Source of the DNA: an uncultured Bacilli bacterium
GTDB lineage: Bacteria; Bacillota_I; Bacilli_A; RF39; UBA660
DNA length: 32,753 nt
Assembly: GCA_944358705.1 (NCBI GenBank)
Contig: CALVRR010000021.1
Coordinates: 1 to 32,753 of the forward strand
Reading direction: 5' to 3'
Shown in pieces: positions 1 through 8,046 of the stretch; the stretch's first letter is position 1; each line of letters starts with the position of its first letter. The position numbers and the translations under genes are program-made. Under the pieces are notes generated by a model. That model had not been told where the DNA came from, ran no database searches, and was given only the letters and a program-made list of their open reading frames with translations.

Positions 1-104
1 ACATGTTACTATTAAATCAATAAAATAACTTACATTTAGGTAATTAGATGTACGGACACTTATTATTTCCATTTATAGTGCTATTTTTTATATGTTAATT
101 TGTG

Positions 105-132
105 TTGAATATTTTGTTTTCTCTGTTATAAT
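105..132 (+). promoter_or_regulatory. Promoter of the GNAT gene
   Basis: TTGAAT (105-110), 16-bp spacer, TATAAT (127-132), with an extended -10 TG at 124-125. It lies about 50 bp before the 184 start codon. The sequence before it (1-104) shows no coding or RNA feature I can support. Confidence 0.6.
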
Positions 133-183
133 ATTATTCACTACATTTGATAGTTTTTAATATCTTGCATTAGAAGGTGAAGT

Positions 184-834
184 ATGAAAGATGGGCTTTG
201 TTTCAATAATAGTGGAGTAATTACCGATGAGTTTTTAAATCCTAGTGGACAAATTCAACAAATTGTTTTAAAAAAGCATCAAACAAATGCAAGATGTAAT
301 TATCAATTTTATTGTTATTTAATTGATTGTATGGGAGATAAAAAGTTACAGGGATATATGTATTTTACTCTTCAACCAGAAACTAAAAGTAGTAATTATA
401 TTGGTACTTATGTTGATTATCCATTTCGTGGTCAAGGAGTAGCTCAGTTACTTCATTCTCATTGGATTCAGTTTTGTTTGGAACATGATTTTTTGTATCT
501 TAAAACACAAAAACGTCAGAGGAAACCTTTTTCTTTATATTTATTGAAGAAATATTCTTTTGAAATTAATAATATTGATTATTACTTAGGACAAAGTATT
601 CATATTTGTCGAAAAGATGATAATAGAAAATATTTGTTTTTTGATAATAAAAGACAGGAGTTTGATTTTTGTCATGGTAAAATATATCGAGGTGATAATT
701 ACTCGATTTTGGATAGTATGGAGGGCGCCGTAGAATTAGATAGAGTATTATTAAATCATACTTATTATTTACAAGATAGGGATGTTGCTTATCAGAAAAG
801 TATTGCTGTTAAGAATAGAGAAGGGGTATTGTGA
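184..834 (+). CDS. GNAT-family N-acetyltransferase
   Basis: A 216-aa protein with a GNAT acetyl-CoA binding signature in its middle. The segment YIGTYVDYPFRGQGVAQLL (about residues 79-97) has the R-x-x-G-x-A pyrophosphate-binding loop of motif A at the end of a beta strand, followed by a helix and a LYLLKKYSF segment typical of the GNAT C-terminal half. The family transfers an acetyl group from acetyl-CoA to an amine. The substrate cannot be told from sequence. The last 70 residues extend beyond a minimal GNAT fold and I do not recognise them. The ATG has an AAGGTG ribosome binding site at 174-179 and its own promoter. A possible short coupled reading frame overlaps its stop codon. Confidence 0.72.
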   Translation: MKDGLCFNNSGVITDEFLNPSGQIQQIVLKKHQTNARCNYQFYCYLIDCMGDKKLQGYMYFTLQPETKSSNYIGTYVDYPFRGQGVAQLLHSHWIQFCLEHDFLYLKTQKRQRKPFSLYLLKKYSFEINNIDYYLGQSIHICRKDDNRKYLFFDNKRQEFDFCHGKIYRGDNYSILDSMEGAVELDRVLLNHTYYLQDRDVAYQKSIAVKNREGVL

Positions 835-960
835 GTAAGGAAAATAGTTTAACCTTAAATGAGAAACTGTTAGATAAATTGGTGATGTTTTATCTGTTAT
901 TTGGAATATTGGAGAGGATCCTCTGCCTACTGGATTAAGTGTTATCAAAAAAAAGTTGAC
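831..960 (+). pseudogene. Possible frameshifted remnant of a small gene coupled to the GNAT gene
   Basis: A GTG at 831 overlaps the preceding stop (GTGA) and has an AAGGGGT ribosome binding site at 821-827, as in translational coupling. The frame runs 35 codons to a TAA at 936-938. Near position 881 the -1 frame takes over with a protein-like continuation (GDVLSVIWNIGEDPLPTGL), which suggests a single-base indel in a once longer frame. The continuation runs into the rpsP promoter. I do not recognise the protein. The alternative is that this is simply leader DNA with chance frames. Confidence 0.25.
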
Positions 961-984
961 AGATATCTTTTTTTTTATTATACT
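956..984 (+). promoter_or_regulatory. Strong sigma-A-type promoter of rpsP
   Basis: Perfect -35 TTGACA (956-961), 17-bp spacer, and TATACT -10 (979-984). It is the closest match to the vegetative consensus that I found in the window, as expected for a ribosomal protein gene. Confidence 0.85.
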
Positions 985-1013
985 ATTTATGCATTAAGAA
1001 ATGGAGGGATATT

Positions 1014-1289
1014 ATGGCAGTAAAAATTAGATTAACAAGAATGGGTGCTAAAAAGAAGCCTACTTATCGAATCGTTGCTACTGACTCTAGACGTCCTAGA
1101 GATGGTCAATATATTGAATTAATTGGAACTTATGCACCTGTTGGTGAATGCAAAGTTAATATTAATGAAGAAGTAGCTTTAAAATGGTTAAATAATGGAG
1201 CTATTCCAACAGATACTGTAAAAAATTTATTTACTAAAGCTGGTATTATGAAAAAATTTACTGAATCTAAAGAAAAGAAGGATAAGTAA
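1014..1289 (+). CDS. rpsP: 30S ribosomal protein S16
   Basis: 91-aa S16, a small-subunit protein that binds 16S rRNA and is needed for 30S assembly. The N-terminal [20 protein letters not shown] and the following [15 protein letters not shown] and GTYAP segments are highly conserved across bacterial S16, and the length is normal. The ATG has GGAGGG at 1003-1008. It sits behind the strong promoter at 956-984 and is followed after 2 bp by khpA. In Bacillus the same pair continues into rimM, trmD and rplS; here a terminator follows khpA instead. Confidence 0.97.
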   Translation: MAVKIRLTRMGAKKKPTYRIVATDSRRPRDGQYIELIGTYAPVGECKVNINEEVALKWLNNGAIPTDTVKNLFTKAGIMKKFTESKEKKDK

Positions 1290-1291
1290 TT

Positions 1292-1540
1292 ATGGATTTA
1301 GTTCAGTTGACTGAGGAGATTGTTAAATCATTAGTAGTGGATACGGATGCTGTTAGTGTAAAAGAATTTCCTACGGAAGAAGAAAATGTTATCTTAATAC
1401 AGGTTATGGTTGCAGAAGACGATATGGGACGTGTTATCGGTAAAGGTGGTAGATGTGCGAATGCTATTCGTACTTTAGTACAAGCAAGCAGTACTTTGAA
1501 AGATAACAAATATGTTAAAATTGATATTGATAAGTTTTGA
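1292..1540 (+). CDS. khpA: KH-domain RNA-binding protein KhpA
   Basis: 82-aa single KH-domain protein (YlqC/KhpA family). The GXXG RNA-binding loop is seen as GRVIGKGGRCANAIRTLV (about residues 46-63), preceded and followed by the beta strands of a type II KH fold. The family binds RNA, usually with KhpB/Jag, and affects cell division and elongation in Gram-positive bacteria. It is almost always encoded right after rpsP, as here (2-bp gap). The TGA stop is followed at once by a terminator hairpin, so rpsP-khpA forms a two-gene transcript. KhpB is not in this window. Confidence 0.93.
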   Translation: MDLVQLTEEIVKSLVVDTDAVSVKEFPTEEENVILIQVMVAEDDMGRVIGKGGRCANAIRTLVQASSTLKDNKYVKIDIDKF

Positions 1541-1568
1541 GAAAGCATTTTTGCTTTCTTTTTCTTTT
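1541..1568 (+). terminator. Rho-independent terminator after khpA
   Basis: GAAAGCA (1541-1547) pairs with TGCTTTC (1552-1558) around a TTTT loop, followed by a T-rich tail. It begins directly after the khpA stop codon. Confidence 0.75.
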
Positions 1569-1572
1569 TACT

Positions 1573-1583
1573 TGTTATATAAT
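1573..1583 (+). promoter_or_regulatory. Probable promoter of uppS-cdsA-rseP
   Basis: A -10-like TATAAT lies at 1578-1583 inside TGTTATATAATAAT, just downstream of the khpA terminator. No good -35 is seen at 16-18 bp spacing, so it may rely on the upstream TG. Confidence 0.4.
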
Positions 1584-1597
1584 AATTTTGAGGTAGA

Positions 1598-2314
1598 ATG
1601 ATAATGAAAGAGAATTTAGTTATTCCTAATCATGTTGGAATTATTATGGATGGTAATGGTAGATGGGCTGAACGACGAGGACTTTCTCGGAGTGCTGGAC
1701 ATAAGGAGGGAGCAGAAACACTTAAAAAGATTTGTCTTTATGCGGAAAGTTTAGGAGTAAAATACTTATCTATTTATGCTTTTTCTACGGAAAATTTTAA
1801 ACGTAGTAAAGCAGAAGTTGACTTTTTGATGAATCTTTTTATAGAGAAATTTACAAAAGAATTTCAAGAGATTATTGATCATGATGTGAAAGTTGTTTTC
1901 TCTGGAAGACGTAGTCCTTTATCTAAAAAAGTGTTAGATGCTATGGATCAACTTACGAGAAGAACCGAGAATAATACGAGTTTGGTTTTAAATATTTGTC
2001 TTAATTATGGAGGACAGATAGAAATTTTAGATATGGTAAAAAAGATTTCTGAACAAGTGTTAAATCATAAAATATCTTTGGATGATATTACTTTGGATAT
2101 TGTTTCTTCGCATTTATATCAGGATTTGCCACCACTTGACTTTATTATTCGTACCAGTGGGGAATTAAGGCTTAGCAATTTTATGCTTTATCAGGCTAGT
2201 TATGCTGAACTTTATTTTCCAAAGACTTTGTTTCCTGATTTTTTAGAGAATGAATTTATGGAAGCTATCGTAGAATTTAATAAAAGAATTAGAAAATTTG
2301 GAGGTAATGTATGA
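1598..2314 (+). CDS. uppS: Undecaprenyl pyrophosphate synthase (cis-prenyltransferase)
   Basis: Makes undecaprenyl diphosphate, the lipid carrier for peptidoglycan, by adding cis isoprene units to farnesyl diphosphate. The 238 aa carry the family signatures: HVGIIMDGNGRWA with the catalytic Asp at about residue 18, SIYAFSTENFKRS, LNICLNYGG, and the C-terminal IIRTSGELRLSNF block with a following AELYFP. Two starts are possible: ATG at 1598, only 3-4 bases after the GAGGT site, or ATG at 1604 (MKENLVIP) at a more usual 9-10 bases. The second may be the real one. Its end overlaps cdsA by 4 bases. Confidence 0.95.
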   Translation: MIMKENLVIPNHVGIIMDGNGRWAERRGLSRSAGHKEGAETLKKICLYAESLGVKYLSIYAFSTENFKRSKAEVDFLMNLFIEKFTKEFQEIIDHDVKVVFSGRRSPLSKKVLDAMDQLTRRTENNTSLVLNICLNYGGQIEILDMVKKISEQVLNHKISLDDITLDIVSSHLYQDLPPLDFIIRTSGELRLSNFMLYQASYAELYFPKTLFPDFLENEFMEAIVEFNKRIRKFGGNV

Positions 2315-3111
2315 AAAAGCGTGTTCTTAGTGCTATTGTAATGATAGCTATCTTTGTTCCACTATTATTGATTGGTGGGAAAGTCTTTGCTATATTTATG
2401 ACTCTATTAGCTGTATTGGGATTGTATGAGTTAATTCATATTCGTGAAAGTAAAAAGGAATTTCCATTTTTAATGAAGATTTTTGCTTACGTTATGGTTG
2501 TTTTCTTTTCTTTGTCCCATTTTGATTCTATTGATTTTATTTATACTATGGATTATCGAGTTGTAGCATTTATTATATTTGCCTTTTTATCCCCTATGGT
2601 ATTTATTCATGACTATAAAAAATATAATTTAAATGATGCTTTATTTTTGATAGGGTCTGTACTATTTATTGGTTTAAGTTTTAATTTGTTTATTATTTGT
2701 CGTAATTATGATATTATGTACATTATTTATTTGTTACTTATTACTACGATTACAGATACTTTTGCTTTGTTTACTGGTATGTTAATTGGTAAACATAAAC
2801 TATGTCCTTCCGTTTCTCCAAAGAAGACTATTGAAGGATTATTAGGAGGAACGATATTTGGAGTTTTTGTTGCGACTGCTTTTTATGTTACCGCAATTAA
2901 TCCTTCTATTTCCTTGGCTTTTGTTATTGTTGTTACAACGATTTTATCGTTAGTAGGACAACTTGGTGATTTGGTATTTTCTTCTATTAAGAGATATTAT
3001 GATAAGAAGGACTTTTCTAATTTAATTCCTGAACATGGAGGAATTTTAGATCGATTTGATAGTTTGATTTTTGTAGTATTAGCATTTATTATTTTTTCTA
3101 GTATATTATAA
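2311..3111 (+). CDS. cdsA: Phosphatidate cytidylyltransferase
   Basis: 266-aa polytopic membrane enzyme that forms CDP-diacylglycerol from phosphatidate and CTP, the entry point to phospholipid synthesis. The C-terminal CDP-alcohol signature is clear: SPKKTIEGLLGG, then VGQLGDLVFSSIKRYYDKKD, then PEHGGILDRFDSL with its metal-binding acidic residues. Repeated hydrophobic segments cover most of the N-terminal half. The start ATG overlaps the uppS stop by four bases. The order uppS-cdsA-rseP is the classical Firmicutes one, except that dxr, often between cdsA and rseP, is absent here. Confidence 0.95.
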   Translation: MKKRVLSAIVMIAIFVPLLLIGGKVFAIFMTLLAVLGLYELIHIRESKKEFPFLMKIFAYVMVVFFSLSHFDSIDFIYTMDYRVVAFIIFAFLSPMVFIHDYKKYNLNDALFLIGSVLFIGLSFNLFIICRNYDIMYIIYLLLITTITDTFALFTGMLIGKHKLCPSVSPKKTIEGLLGGTIFGVFVATAFYVTAINPSISLAFVIVVTTILSLVGQLGDLVFSSIKRYYDKKDFSNLIPEHGGILDRFDSLIFVVLAFIIFSSIL

Positions 3112-3122
3112 GGAGGCAACGA

Positions 3123-4175
3123 ATGAGTTTTATTATTAATCTGATCTTATTTATTTTAATTTTGGGAAGTATCGTATTTGTTCATGAATTTGGTCACTTT
3201 ATTTTTGCAAAACTTATGGGTGTTTATGTTTATGAATTTGCGATAGGTATGGGACCTAAATTATGGAGGAAAAAAGGAAAAGAGACCGAATATACTTTGA
3301 GAGCCATTCCTATTGGTGGATTTTGTATGATGGCAGGAGAGGATTTGGAGGATGATGATTTAAAGAAAGTTCCTAAAGATAAGAGGTTGCAGTCTAAAAA
3401 ACCTTGGCAAAGATTTTTAATTATGTTCTTTGGTGCTGGTAATAATTTTATTTTTGCGATTCTTCTTTTATTCTTGATTGGTCTTATCTGGGGTGGAACT
3501 TCTATGGAACCAGTTATTACTTCTGTTACCAAGAATTCTGCAGCTGCTATATCTGGTATTGAATCCGGAGATCGTATTTTAGAAATTAATGGTCATTCTA
3601 TTTCTACTACAGATGATATTAGTTTATATTTAGCGATTGCGGATCCAGAAGAAGCTAGTGATATCAAAGTAGAAAAAGAAGACGATAGTGTAAAAACTTA
3701 TTCTGTTCAGCCAAAGAAGAAAAAAGTTGATGGGGAAGTTGTTTATCAATATGGTATTGGTATGGTTCAAGAAAAAGAGTATGGATTCTTTAGTGCTATA
3801 GAGTTTACTTATAAAAAGACCGTATCTATTTTTAAACAAATGGCTATTACTATTGGCTATTTGTTTACCGGAGGTATTAGTATTTCTCAACTTAGTGGAC
3901 CTGTAGGAATTTTTTCTATCGTTGGTAATCAAAGTTCTGCTGGTATTATGAATATTATCTATTTAATTGCTTTTTTAAGTATTAATGTTGGTTTTATTAA
4001 TTTGATTCCACTTCCTGCTTTTGATGGAGGACATATCTTATTTATTCTTATTGAAAAGATTAAAGGTTCTCCAGTAAATCCAGAAACGGAAAATAAGATT
4101 CATACGATTGGATTGTTTTTACTTATGTTACTTATGATTGTAATTACATTTAATGATATTTTAAGATTGTTTTAG
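3123..4175 (+). CDS. rseP: Site-2 zinc metalloprotease RseP/RasP
   Basis: 350-aa intramembrane protease. The zinc-binding HExxH (HEFGH, residues 21-25) lies in the first membrane segment, a PDZ domain follows at about 125-200 (SAAAISGIESGDRILEING), and the last catalytic motif is NLIPLPAFDGGHILF near residue 300. The family clips membrane-spanning regulators such as anti-sigma factors, and remnant signal peptides. An AGGAGG site at 3111-3116 precedes the ATG. The gene is the third in the uppS-cdsA-rseP unit. Its target in this organism is unknown. Confidence 0.93.
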   Translation: MSFIINLILFILILGSIVFVHEFGHFIFAKLMGVYVYEFAIGMGPKLWRKKGKETEYTLRAIPIGGFCMMAGEDLEDDDLKKVPKDKRLQSKKPWQRFLIMFFGAGNNFIFAILLLFLIGLIWGGTSMEPVITSVTKNSAAAISGIESGDRILEINGHSISTTDDISLYLAIADPEEASDIKVEKEDDSVKTYSVQPKKKKVDGEVVYQYGIGMVQEKEYGFFSAIEFTYKKTVSIFKQMAITIGYLFTGGISISQLSGPVGIFSIVGNQSSAGIMNIIYLIAFLSINVGFINLIPLPAFDGGHILFILIEKIKGSPVNPETENKIHTIGLFLLMLLMIVITFNDILRLF

Positions 4176-4187
4176 GTAGGTGATGTT

Positions 4188-4376
4188 ATGCATCCCATAG
4201 TTATTATTGTTATTTGTCTTGTGGTCTTTTCTTTTATTGCTTTTTTCATTGCTTATTCTGAAGAAAAGAAAGTTATTAAGATGGATAGAAAGGTAAGTAA
4301 AAAATTAGTAGATGATCCAAGTATTTTATTTGAGGATAATTCTACGAAAAGTGAAGATGATATTGAAATTATATAA
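4188..4376 (+). CDS. Small single-pass membrane protein
   Basis: 62-aa protein with one N-terminal hydrophobic segment (about residues 3-24) and a charged tail rich in Lys, then Asp/Glu. I recognise no domain. The ribosome binding site AGGTGATG lies just upstream, 12 bases after rseP, so it is probably cotranscribed with it. Its stop codon is inside the left arm of the terminator that closes the unit. A function cannot be assigned. Confidence 0.7.
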   Translation: MHPIVIIVICLVVFSFIAFFIAYSEEKKVIKMDRKVSKKLVDDPSILFEDNSTKSEDDIEII

Positions 4377-4400
4377 GACCATTTATGGTCTTATTTTCTT
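4373..4400 (+). terminator. Terminator of the uppS-cdsA-rseP unit
   Basis: ATAAGACCA (4373-4381) pairs with TGGTCTTAT (4386-4394) around a four-base loop, followed by TTTCTT. The stop codon of the 62-aa gene lies in the stem. Confidence 0.8.
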
Positions 4401-4426
4401 GTTTTCTTTCTTTTTTTCATTATAAT
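4399..4426 (+). promoter_or_regulatory. Promoter of priA
   Basis: TTGTTT (4399-4404), 16-bp spacer, TATAAT (4421-4426). The predicted transcript would start only a few bases before the GGAGGTGAT ribosome binding site at 4433-4441. Confidence 0.6.
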
Positions 4427-4444
4427 AAGAGTGGAGGTGATATC

Positions 4445-6607
4445 GTGGTTGTTGGTGTATTAGTAGAGATTTCTAACCAGAATGTAGACAGAGTGTTTGA
4501 TTATTTGGTTCCTGAGAATTTTGAAGACTCCATTCGACTTGGTATCCGTGTCTTGGTTCCTTTTGGGAAGCAAACCTTAGAGGGATTTGTTTTGGAGATA
4601 AAAAAAGAAAGTTCTAGGGAACTTAAAGAAATTTATTCTGTTGTTGATGAAGATATTATTTTAAATGAGGAATTATTACTCTTGGGAAAACAAATACAGA
4701 AAGATACGCTTTCTACTTTGATTAGTGCTTATCAAGTGATGTTACCGAAGGCATTAAAAGCTAAGGCTGGAACTATTGTTAATAAGAAAATGCATGTTTT
4801 TTATCGGTTAAATGAGAAAGAATATATTGGTAAAACGATTCCTCAGAAGAAAATATTAGAATTGTTTCAATCAAGAGAGGAAATTCCTAGAGAAGAGTTA
4901 TTAAAAATATCTACTTCTGCGCTTTCTACTTTGGTCGATAAAGGGATTCTTGTTCCTATCGAAAAAGAAGATTATCGTATGAAGTATGAAGCCGGAAATG
5001 AAGAAAAAAAAGAATTGACTAAAGCTCAACAAGATGTTGTGGACGCTGTGGTTTCTAATTCTAGTTCCCTTCCTTTTTTATTGTTCGGGGTTACTGGTAG
5101 TGGAAAGACAGAAGTTTATATGCATATTATTGAAGAAGTGTTGAAAGATGGAAAAACAGCTATTTTGTTAGTACCAGAGATTAGTTTAACACCACAGATG
5201 GTAGAGCAGTTTTCGAATCGTTTTGGTAATCAAATTGCGGCTCTTCATTCGGCATTATCGGATGGCGAAAAATATGATGAGTGGAGAAGAATTGCTCGAG
5301 GAGAAGCTAATATTGTTATTGGAGCGCGGAGTGCTATTTTTGCTCCTCTTAAAAATATTGGAGTAATTATTATGGATGAAGAGCATAGTGATTCTTATAA
5401 ACAGGGAGATAAAGATCCGAGATATCATGCAAGAGATATAGCTATTTGGAGGGCTAAATATCATTCTTGTCCTATTTTATTGGGAAGTGCCACACCATCT
5501 TTGGAATCTATGGCTAGAGCTCAAAAAGGAGTTTATCACTTACTTACTCTAAAAGAACGGGTAAATGGGAAAGCTTTACCGGAAGTTTCTATTATTGATA
5601 TGAATCTAGAAGCTAAAAAAACGCCTTATCATCTTACTCCTATTTTATTAAATGAAATTCAGGAGTGTATTGATCGAGGGGAACAGGCCATTTTATTTTT
5701 AAATCGTCGTGGTTTTTCTACTTTTGTCACTTGTAAGAATTGTTCGGATACAATAAAGTGTCCTAATTGTGATATTACCTTAACTTATCACAAAAGTAAT
5801 AAAATGCTTCGTTGTCATTATTGTGGATATGCTACTCCTCTTCCTAAAGTTTGTCCAAGTTGTGGGGAAGAGTCTTTATCTGACCTTGGTGTTGGAACTG
5901 AAAAAATTGAAGAAGAGTTATATAAATTGTTACCTTATGCCAAAGTTCTTCGAATGGATGTCGATACGACTAGTAGAAAAGGTGCCCATAAGAAAATGAT
6001 TGATGCTTTTCGAAATCATGAATATGATATTTTACTTGGTACACAGATTGTTGCGAAAGGTCTAGATTTTAGTGATGTTACATTAGTCGGAGTTATTAAT
6101 GCGGATACTAGTTTAAATATTCCAGATTTTCGTAGTAGTGAAAATACGTATTCTTTGCTTTCTCAGGTGGCTGGAAGAAGTGGGAGAAGTAAAAAGTCTG
6201 GGAAGGTTTTTATTCAAACGTTTAATCCGGATCACTATGCTATTTCTTATGTAAAAAATCATGATTATTTAGGATTTTATCATCAAGAAATGTTAGTTCG
6301 TAGGAAATTAGGATATCCACCTTTTTATTATCTTTGTTATCTAAAAATTAGTGGAAAAGATGCTAACTATTTGTTTCAAGAATCTTTAAAAATAAAGCGT
6401 TCTCTTGACCGTAATTTAGTTCATACTACTATTTTAGGTCCTACTTCTCTTGCGGTATTTAAAGTAAATAATATTTATCGATATGGGATTATTTTGAAGT
6501 ATAAAAAAGAAGAAAATCTACGAGATATTTTATTGAAAATAAAGAATCATTATAAAACAAATCTTAAAGTTAAAATAGATATTGACTTTAGTCCTAGTCA
6601 TTTTTAA
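4445..6607 (+). CDS. priA: Primosomal replication-restart helicase PriA
   Basis: DEAH-type helicase that reloads the replisome at stalled forks. I place the start at GTG 4445 (720 aa): it has GGAGGTGAT at 4433-4441, and the protein then begins with the typical VGVLVEISNQNVDRVFDYLVP. An in-frame ATG at 4385 lies inside the upstream terminator and is unlikely. Walker A GVTGSGKTEVY is near residue 214, DEEH near 310, and four CxxC pairs of the zinc-binding region (CKNC, CPNC, CHYC, CPSC) fall at about 428-475. Helicase motifs V-VI (GTQIVAKGLDF, QVAGRSGR) follow. In Bacillus priA is followed by def-fmt; here two novel genes take that place. Confidence 0.96.
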   Translation: MVVGVLVEISNQNVDRVFDYLVPENFEDSIRLGIRVLVPFGKQTLEGFVLEIKKESSRELKEIYSVVDEDIILNEELLLLGKQIQKDTLSTLISAYQVMLPKALKAKAGTIVNKKMHVFYRLNEKEYIGKTIPQKKILELFQSREEIPREELLKISTSALSTLVDKGILVPIEKEDYRMKYEAGNEEKKELTKAQQDVVDAVVSNSSSLPFLLFGVTGSGKTEVYMHIIEEVLKDGKTAILLVPEISLTPQMVEQFSNRFGNQIAALHSALSDGEKYDEWRRIARGEANIVIGARSAIFAPLKNIGVIIMDEEHSDSYKQGDKDPRYHARDIAIWRAKYHSCPILLGSATPSLESMARAQKGVYHLLTLKERVNGKALPEVSIIDMNLEAKKTPYHLTPILLNEIQECIDRGEQAILFLNRRGFSTFVTCKNCSDTIKCPNCDITLTYHKSNKMLRCHYCGYATPLPKVCPSCGEESLSDLGVGTEKIEEELYKLLPYAKVLRMDVDTTSRKGAHKKMIDAFRNHEYDILLGTQIVAKGLDFSDVTLVGVINADTSLNIPDFRSSENTYSLLSQVAGRSGRSKKSGKVFIQTFNPDHYAISYVKNHDYLGFYHQEMLVRRKLGYPPFYYLCYLKISGKDANYLFQESLKIKRSLDRNLVHTTILGPTSLAVFKVNNIYRYGIILKYKKEENLRDILLKIKNHYKTNLKVKIDIDFSPSHF

Positions 6608-6647
6608 TAAAATATGTTATTCTTATGTTAATGATAGGGGTGATGAT

Positions 6648-6878
6648 ATGGCAGGAAATCGTTTTCTTCCATCGGATGATGATTTTAAACAAAATAAGGA
6701 ATTCAATAGTGTTAATGAAAAGAATAATCAGGAATTTCAAAATTTAATGGAAAACAGTAGAAGAAAATATGATAGTTACTGGGATATTAATAGTCCTGTT
6801 ATTCGAATCATTTTAATTGTTTTGTTTTTAATTGCTGTTATTGGTTCTGCATACTATTTTATTATGTGGTTCCGTTAA
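6648..6878 (+). CDS. Small tail-anchored membrane protein
   Basis: 76-aa protein starting at ATG 6648, chosen because of the AGGGGTGAT site at 6636-6644; a longer in-frame start would overlap priA. The first 47 residues are polar (Asn, Lys, Asp, Glu), and a single hydrophobic segment (about 50-73) ends the protein, so it is probably anchored by its C-terminus with the N-terminus in the cytoplasm. I see no known domain. It lies in the priA-fmt unit, 40 bases after priA and 21 before the next gene. Confidence 0.7.
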   Translation: MAGNRFLPSDDDFKQNKEFNSVNEKNNQEFQNLMENSRRKYDSYWDINSPVIRIILIVLFLIAVIGSAYYFIMWFR

Positions 6879-6899
6879 TTATTAGGGGTGGTGATAGGA

Positions 6900-8036
6900 A
6901 TGTTATCTTCTGTTTTTGAACAAAAAGAAGTTATCGATTTGTTTTCTAAAGTAGCACATAATCCTAGATATTATGATAAGAAAAAGAAAGATTCTATTAA
7001 TTATGAGAAGTTTTCTGGGTTGGAGCAACCATTTTTCTTATTGTTTGATTCTTTATTTAAATATCAAGTTATTATTGAAGATTTGGAATATCTTACGGAT
7101 TATGTTCATCATTTAGATTTGTTATGGTATAAAATTGATAATTTTCATGATATTAGCGAAGGAGTTTCTAAAATACTAGTAAAGTTTTGTGCTAGGAAAT
7201 TAGGATTTAAGAATAAAGAAGAAGAGCATAGAAAAGAGATTTTAGAATATATTTATCAAAAGTATATTGTGGATGGTTATTTTTATCATGCGGTTTCTGA
7301 TGTTTTTATTTCTAATATTCAGAAGGATGGTTTTTTTCCACAGAAATATGAGAATTTTTATTCCGAATTTGAACAAATACAAAAAAAGTTTCCTTCTTTT
7401 TTTGTAGATATGGATTTTCATCATGATTATGTTACTTTTACAGATGACTTTGTGATGGCTTGTTATTACGCTACTTATAGTCCTCATTATTTTTCTAATT
7501 TTTTATGTCCTAAGTCTTCCAAAAAAGTAGAAATTAATTGTTATGCTAAAAGGGATTATATGGGGTGTTTTCGTGGTTTGAAACATATGTTAAAAAGTAA
7601 GGACATGACGGAAGAGGATATTAAAACGATTGAAGACTTGTGTAATAAAGAGTGGAAATTGTTACGTCAAAATGAATCAAAACCTACAATTATGTTAGTT
7701 AAGAGAAGTTATTTTTCTAAGAATATGATTCATGGTATTGAAGAGATTATTCATAATACGAAGGATGATCTTGGTAGCTTGGCTAGTCATATTATGGATT
7801 ATAAGTTTGATAGCCTACCATGGAGGGATTTTATACCAGCCAATGAAATTTCTTTTTTAGTGATTCCGTATTCTGATTTTGTAGTTGAGCGCGATTCTGT
7901 GAAGGTGGAGGTTGTATTACCTACGGTTCGCCCTGAAGAAAGTGATGAAGATGGGAAAGTTTCTTTTTTGTTTCTTCTTGGTTCTCTTTTCATCTTAGCT
8001 GGTGTTGTGATTAGTATTCTTATGTTATATCAATAG
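6900..8036 (+). CDS. Unknown protein with C-terminal membrane anchor; weak ADP-ribosyltransferase-like motifs
   Basis: 378-aa protein. I use ATG 6900, preceded by AGGGGTGGTGAT (6884-6895); a GTG at 6888 lies inside that site. A helical N-terminal region (1-125) precedes GYFYHAVSDVFISNIQKDGF (His130), then VTFTDDFVMACYYATY, and near the end PANEISFLVIP. This order (H-x-[ST] with an Ile...Gly helix, then a T-D...A..YA strand-helix, then a Glu in a late strand) resembles the ADP-ribosyltransferase/KptA-like fold, but it is only a motif impression. The last 25 residues form a transmembrane segment with almost nothing beyond it. It sits between priA and fmt. Confidence 0.6.
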   Translation: MLSSVFEQKEVIDLFSKVAHNPRYYDKKKKDSINYEKFSGLEQPFFLLFDSLFKYQVIIEDLEYLTDYVHHLDLLWYKIDNFHDISEGVSKILVKFCARKLGFKNKEEEHRKEILEYIYQKYIVDGYFYHAVSDVFISNIQKDGFFPQKYENFYSEFEQIQKKFPSFFVDMDFHHDYVTFTDDFVMACYYATYSPHYFSNFLCPKSSKKVEINCYAKRDYMGCFRGLKHMLKSKDMTEEDIKTIEDLCNKEWKLLRQNESKPTIMLVKRSYFSKNMIHGIEEIIHNTKDDLGSLASHIMDYKFDSLPWRDFIPANEISFLVIPYSDFVVERDSVKVEVVLPTVRPEESDEDGKVSFLFLLGSLFILAGVVISILMLYQ

Positions 8037-8046
8037 AGGTGAGGTT

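Noticed and set aside
1..183. RNA gene or riboswitch before the first gene
   Set aside because: Only a promoter is visible; no stable stem or known motif was found.
3230..3932. Two 100-codon - strand frames opposite rseP
   Set aside because: They overlap clear RseP motifs on the + strand and show no protein-like pattern.
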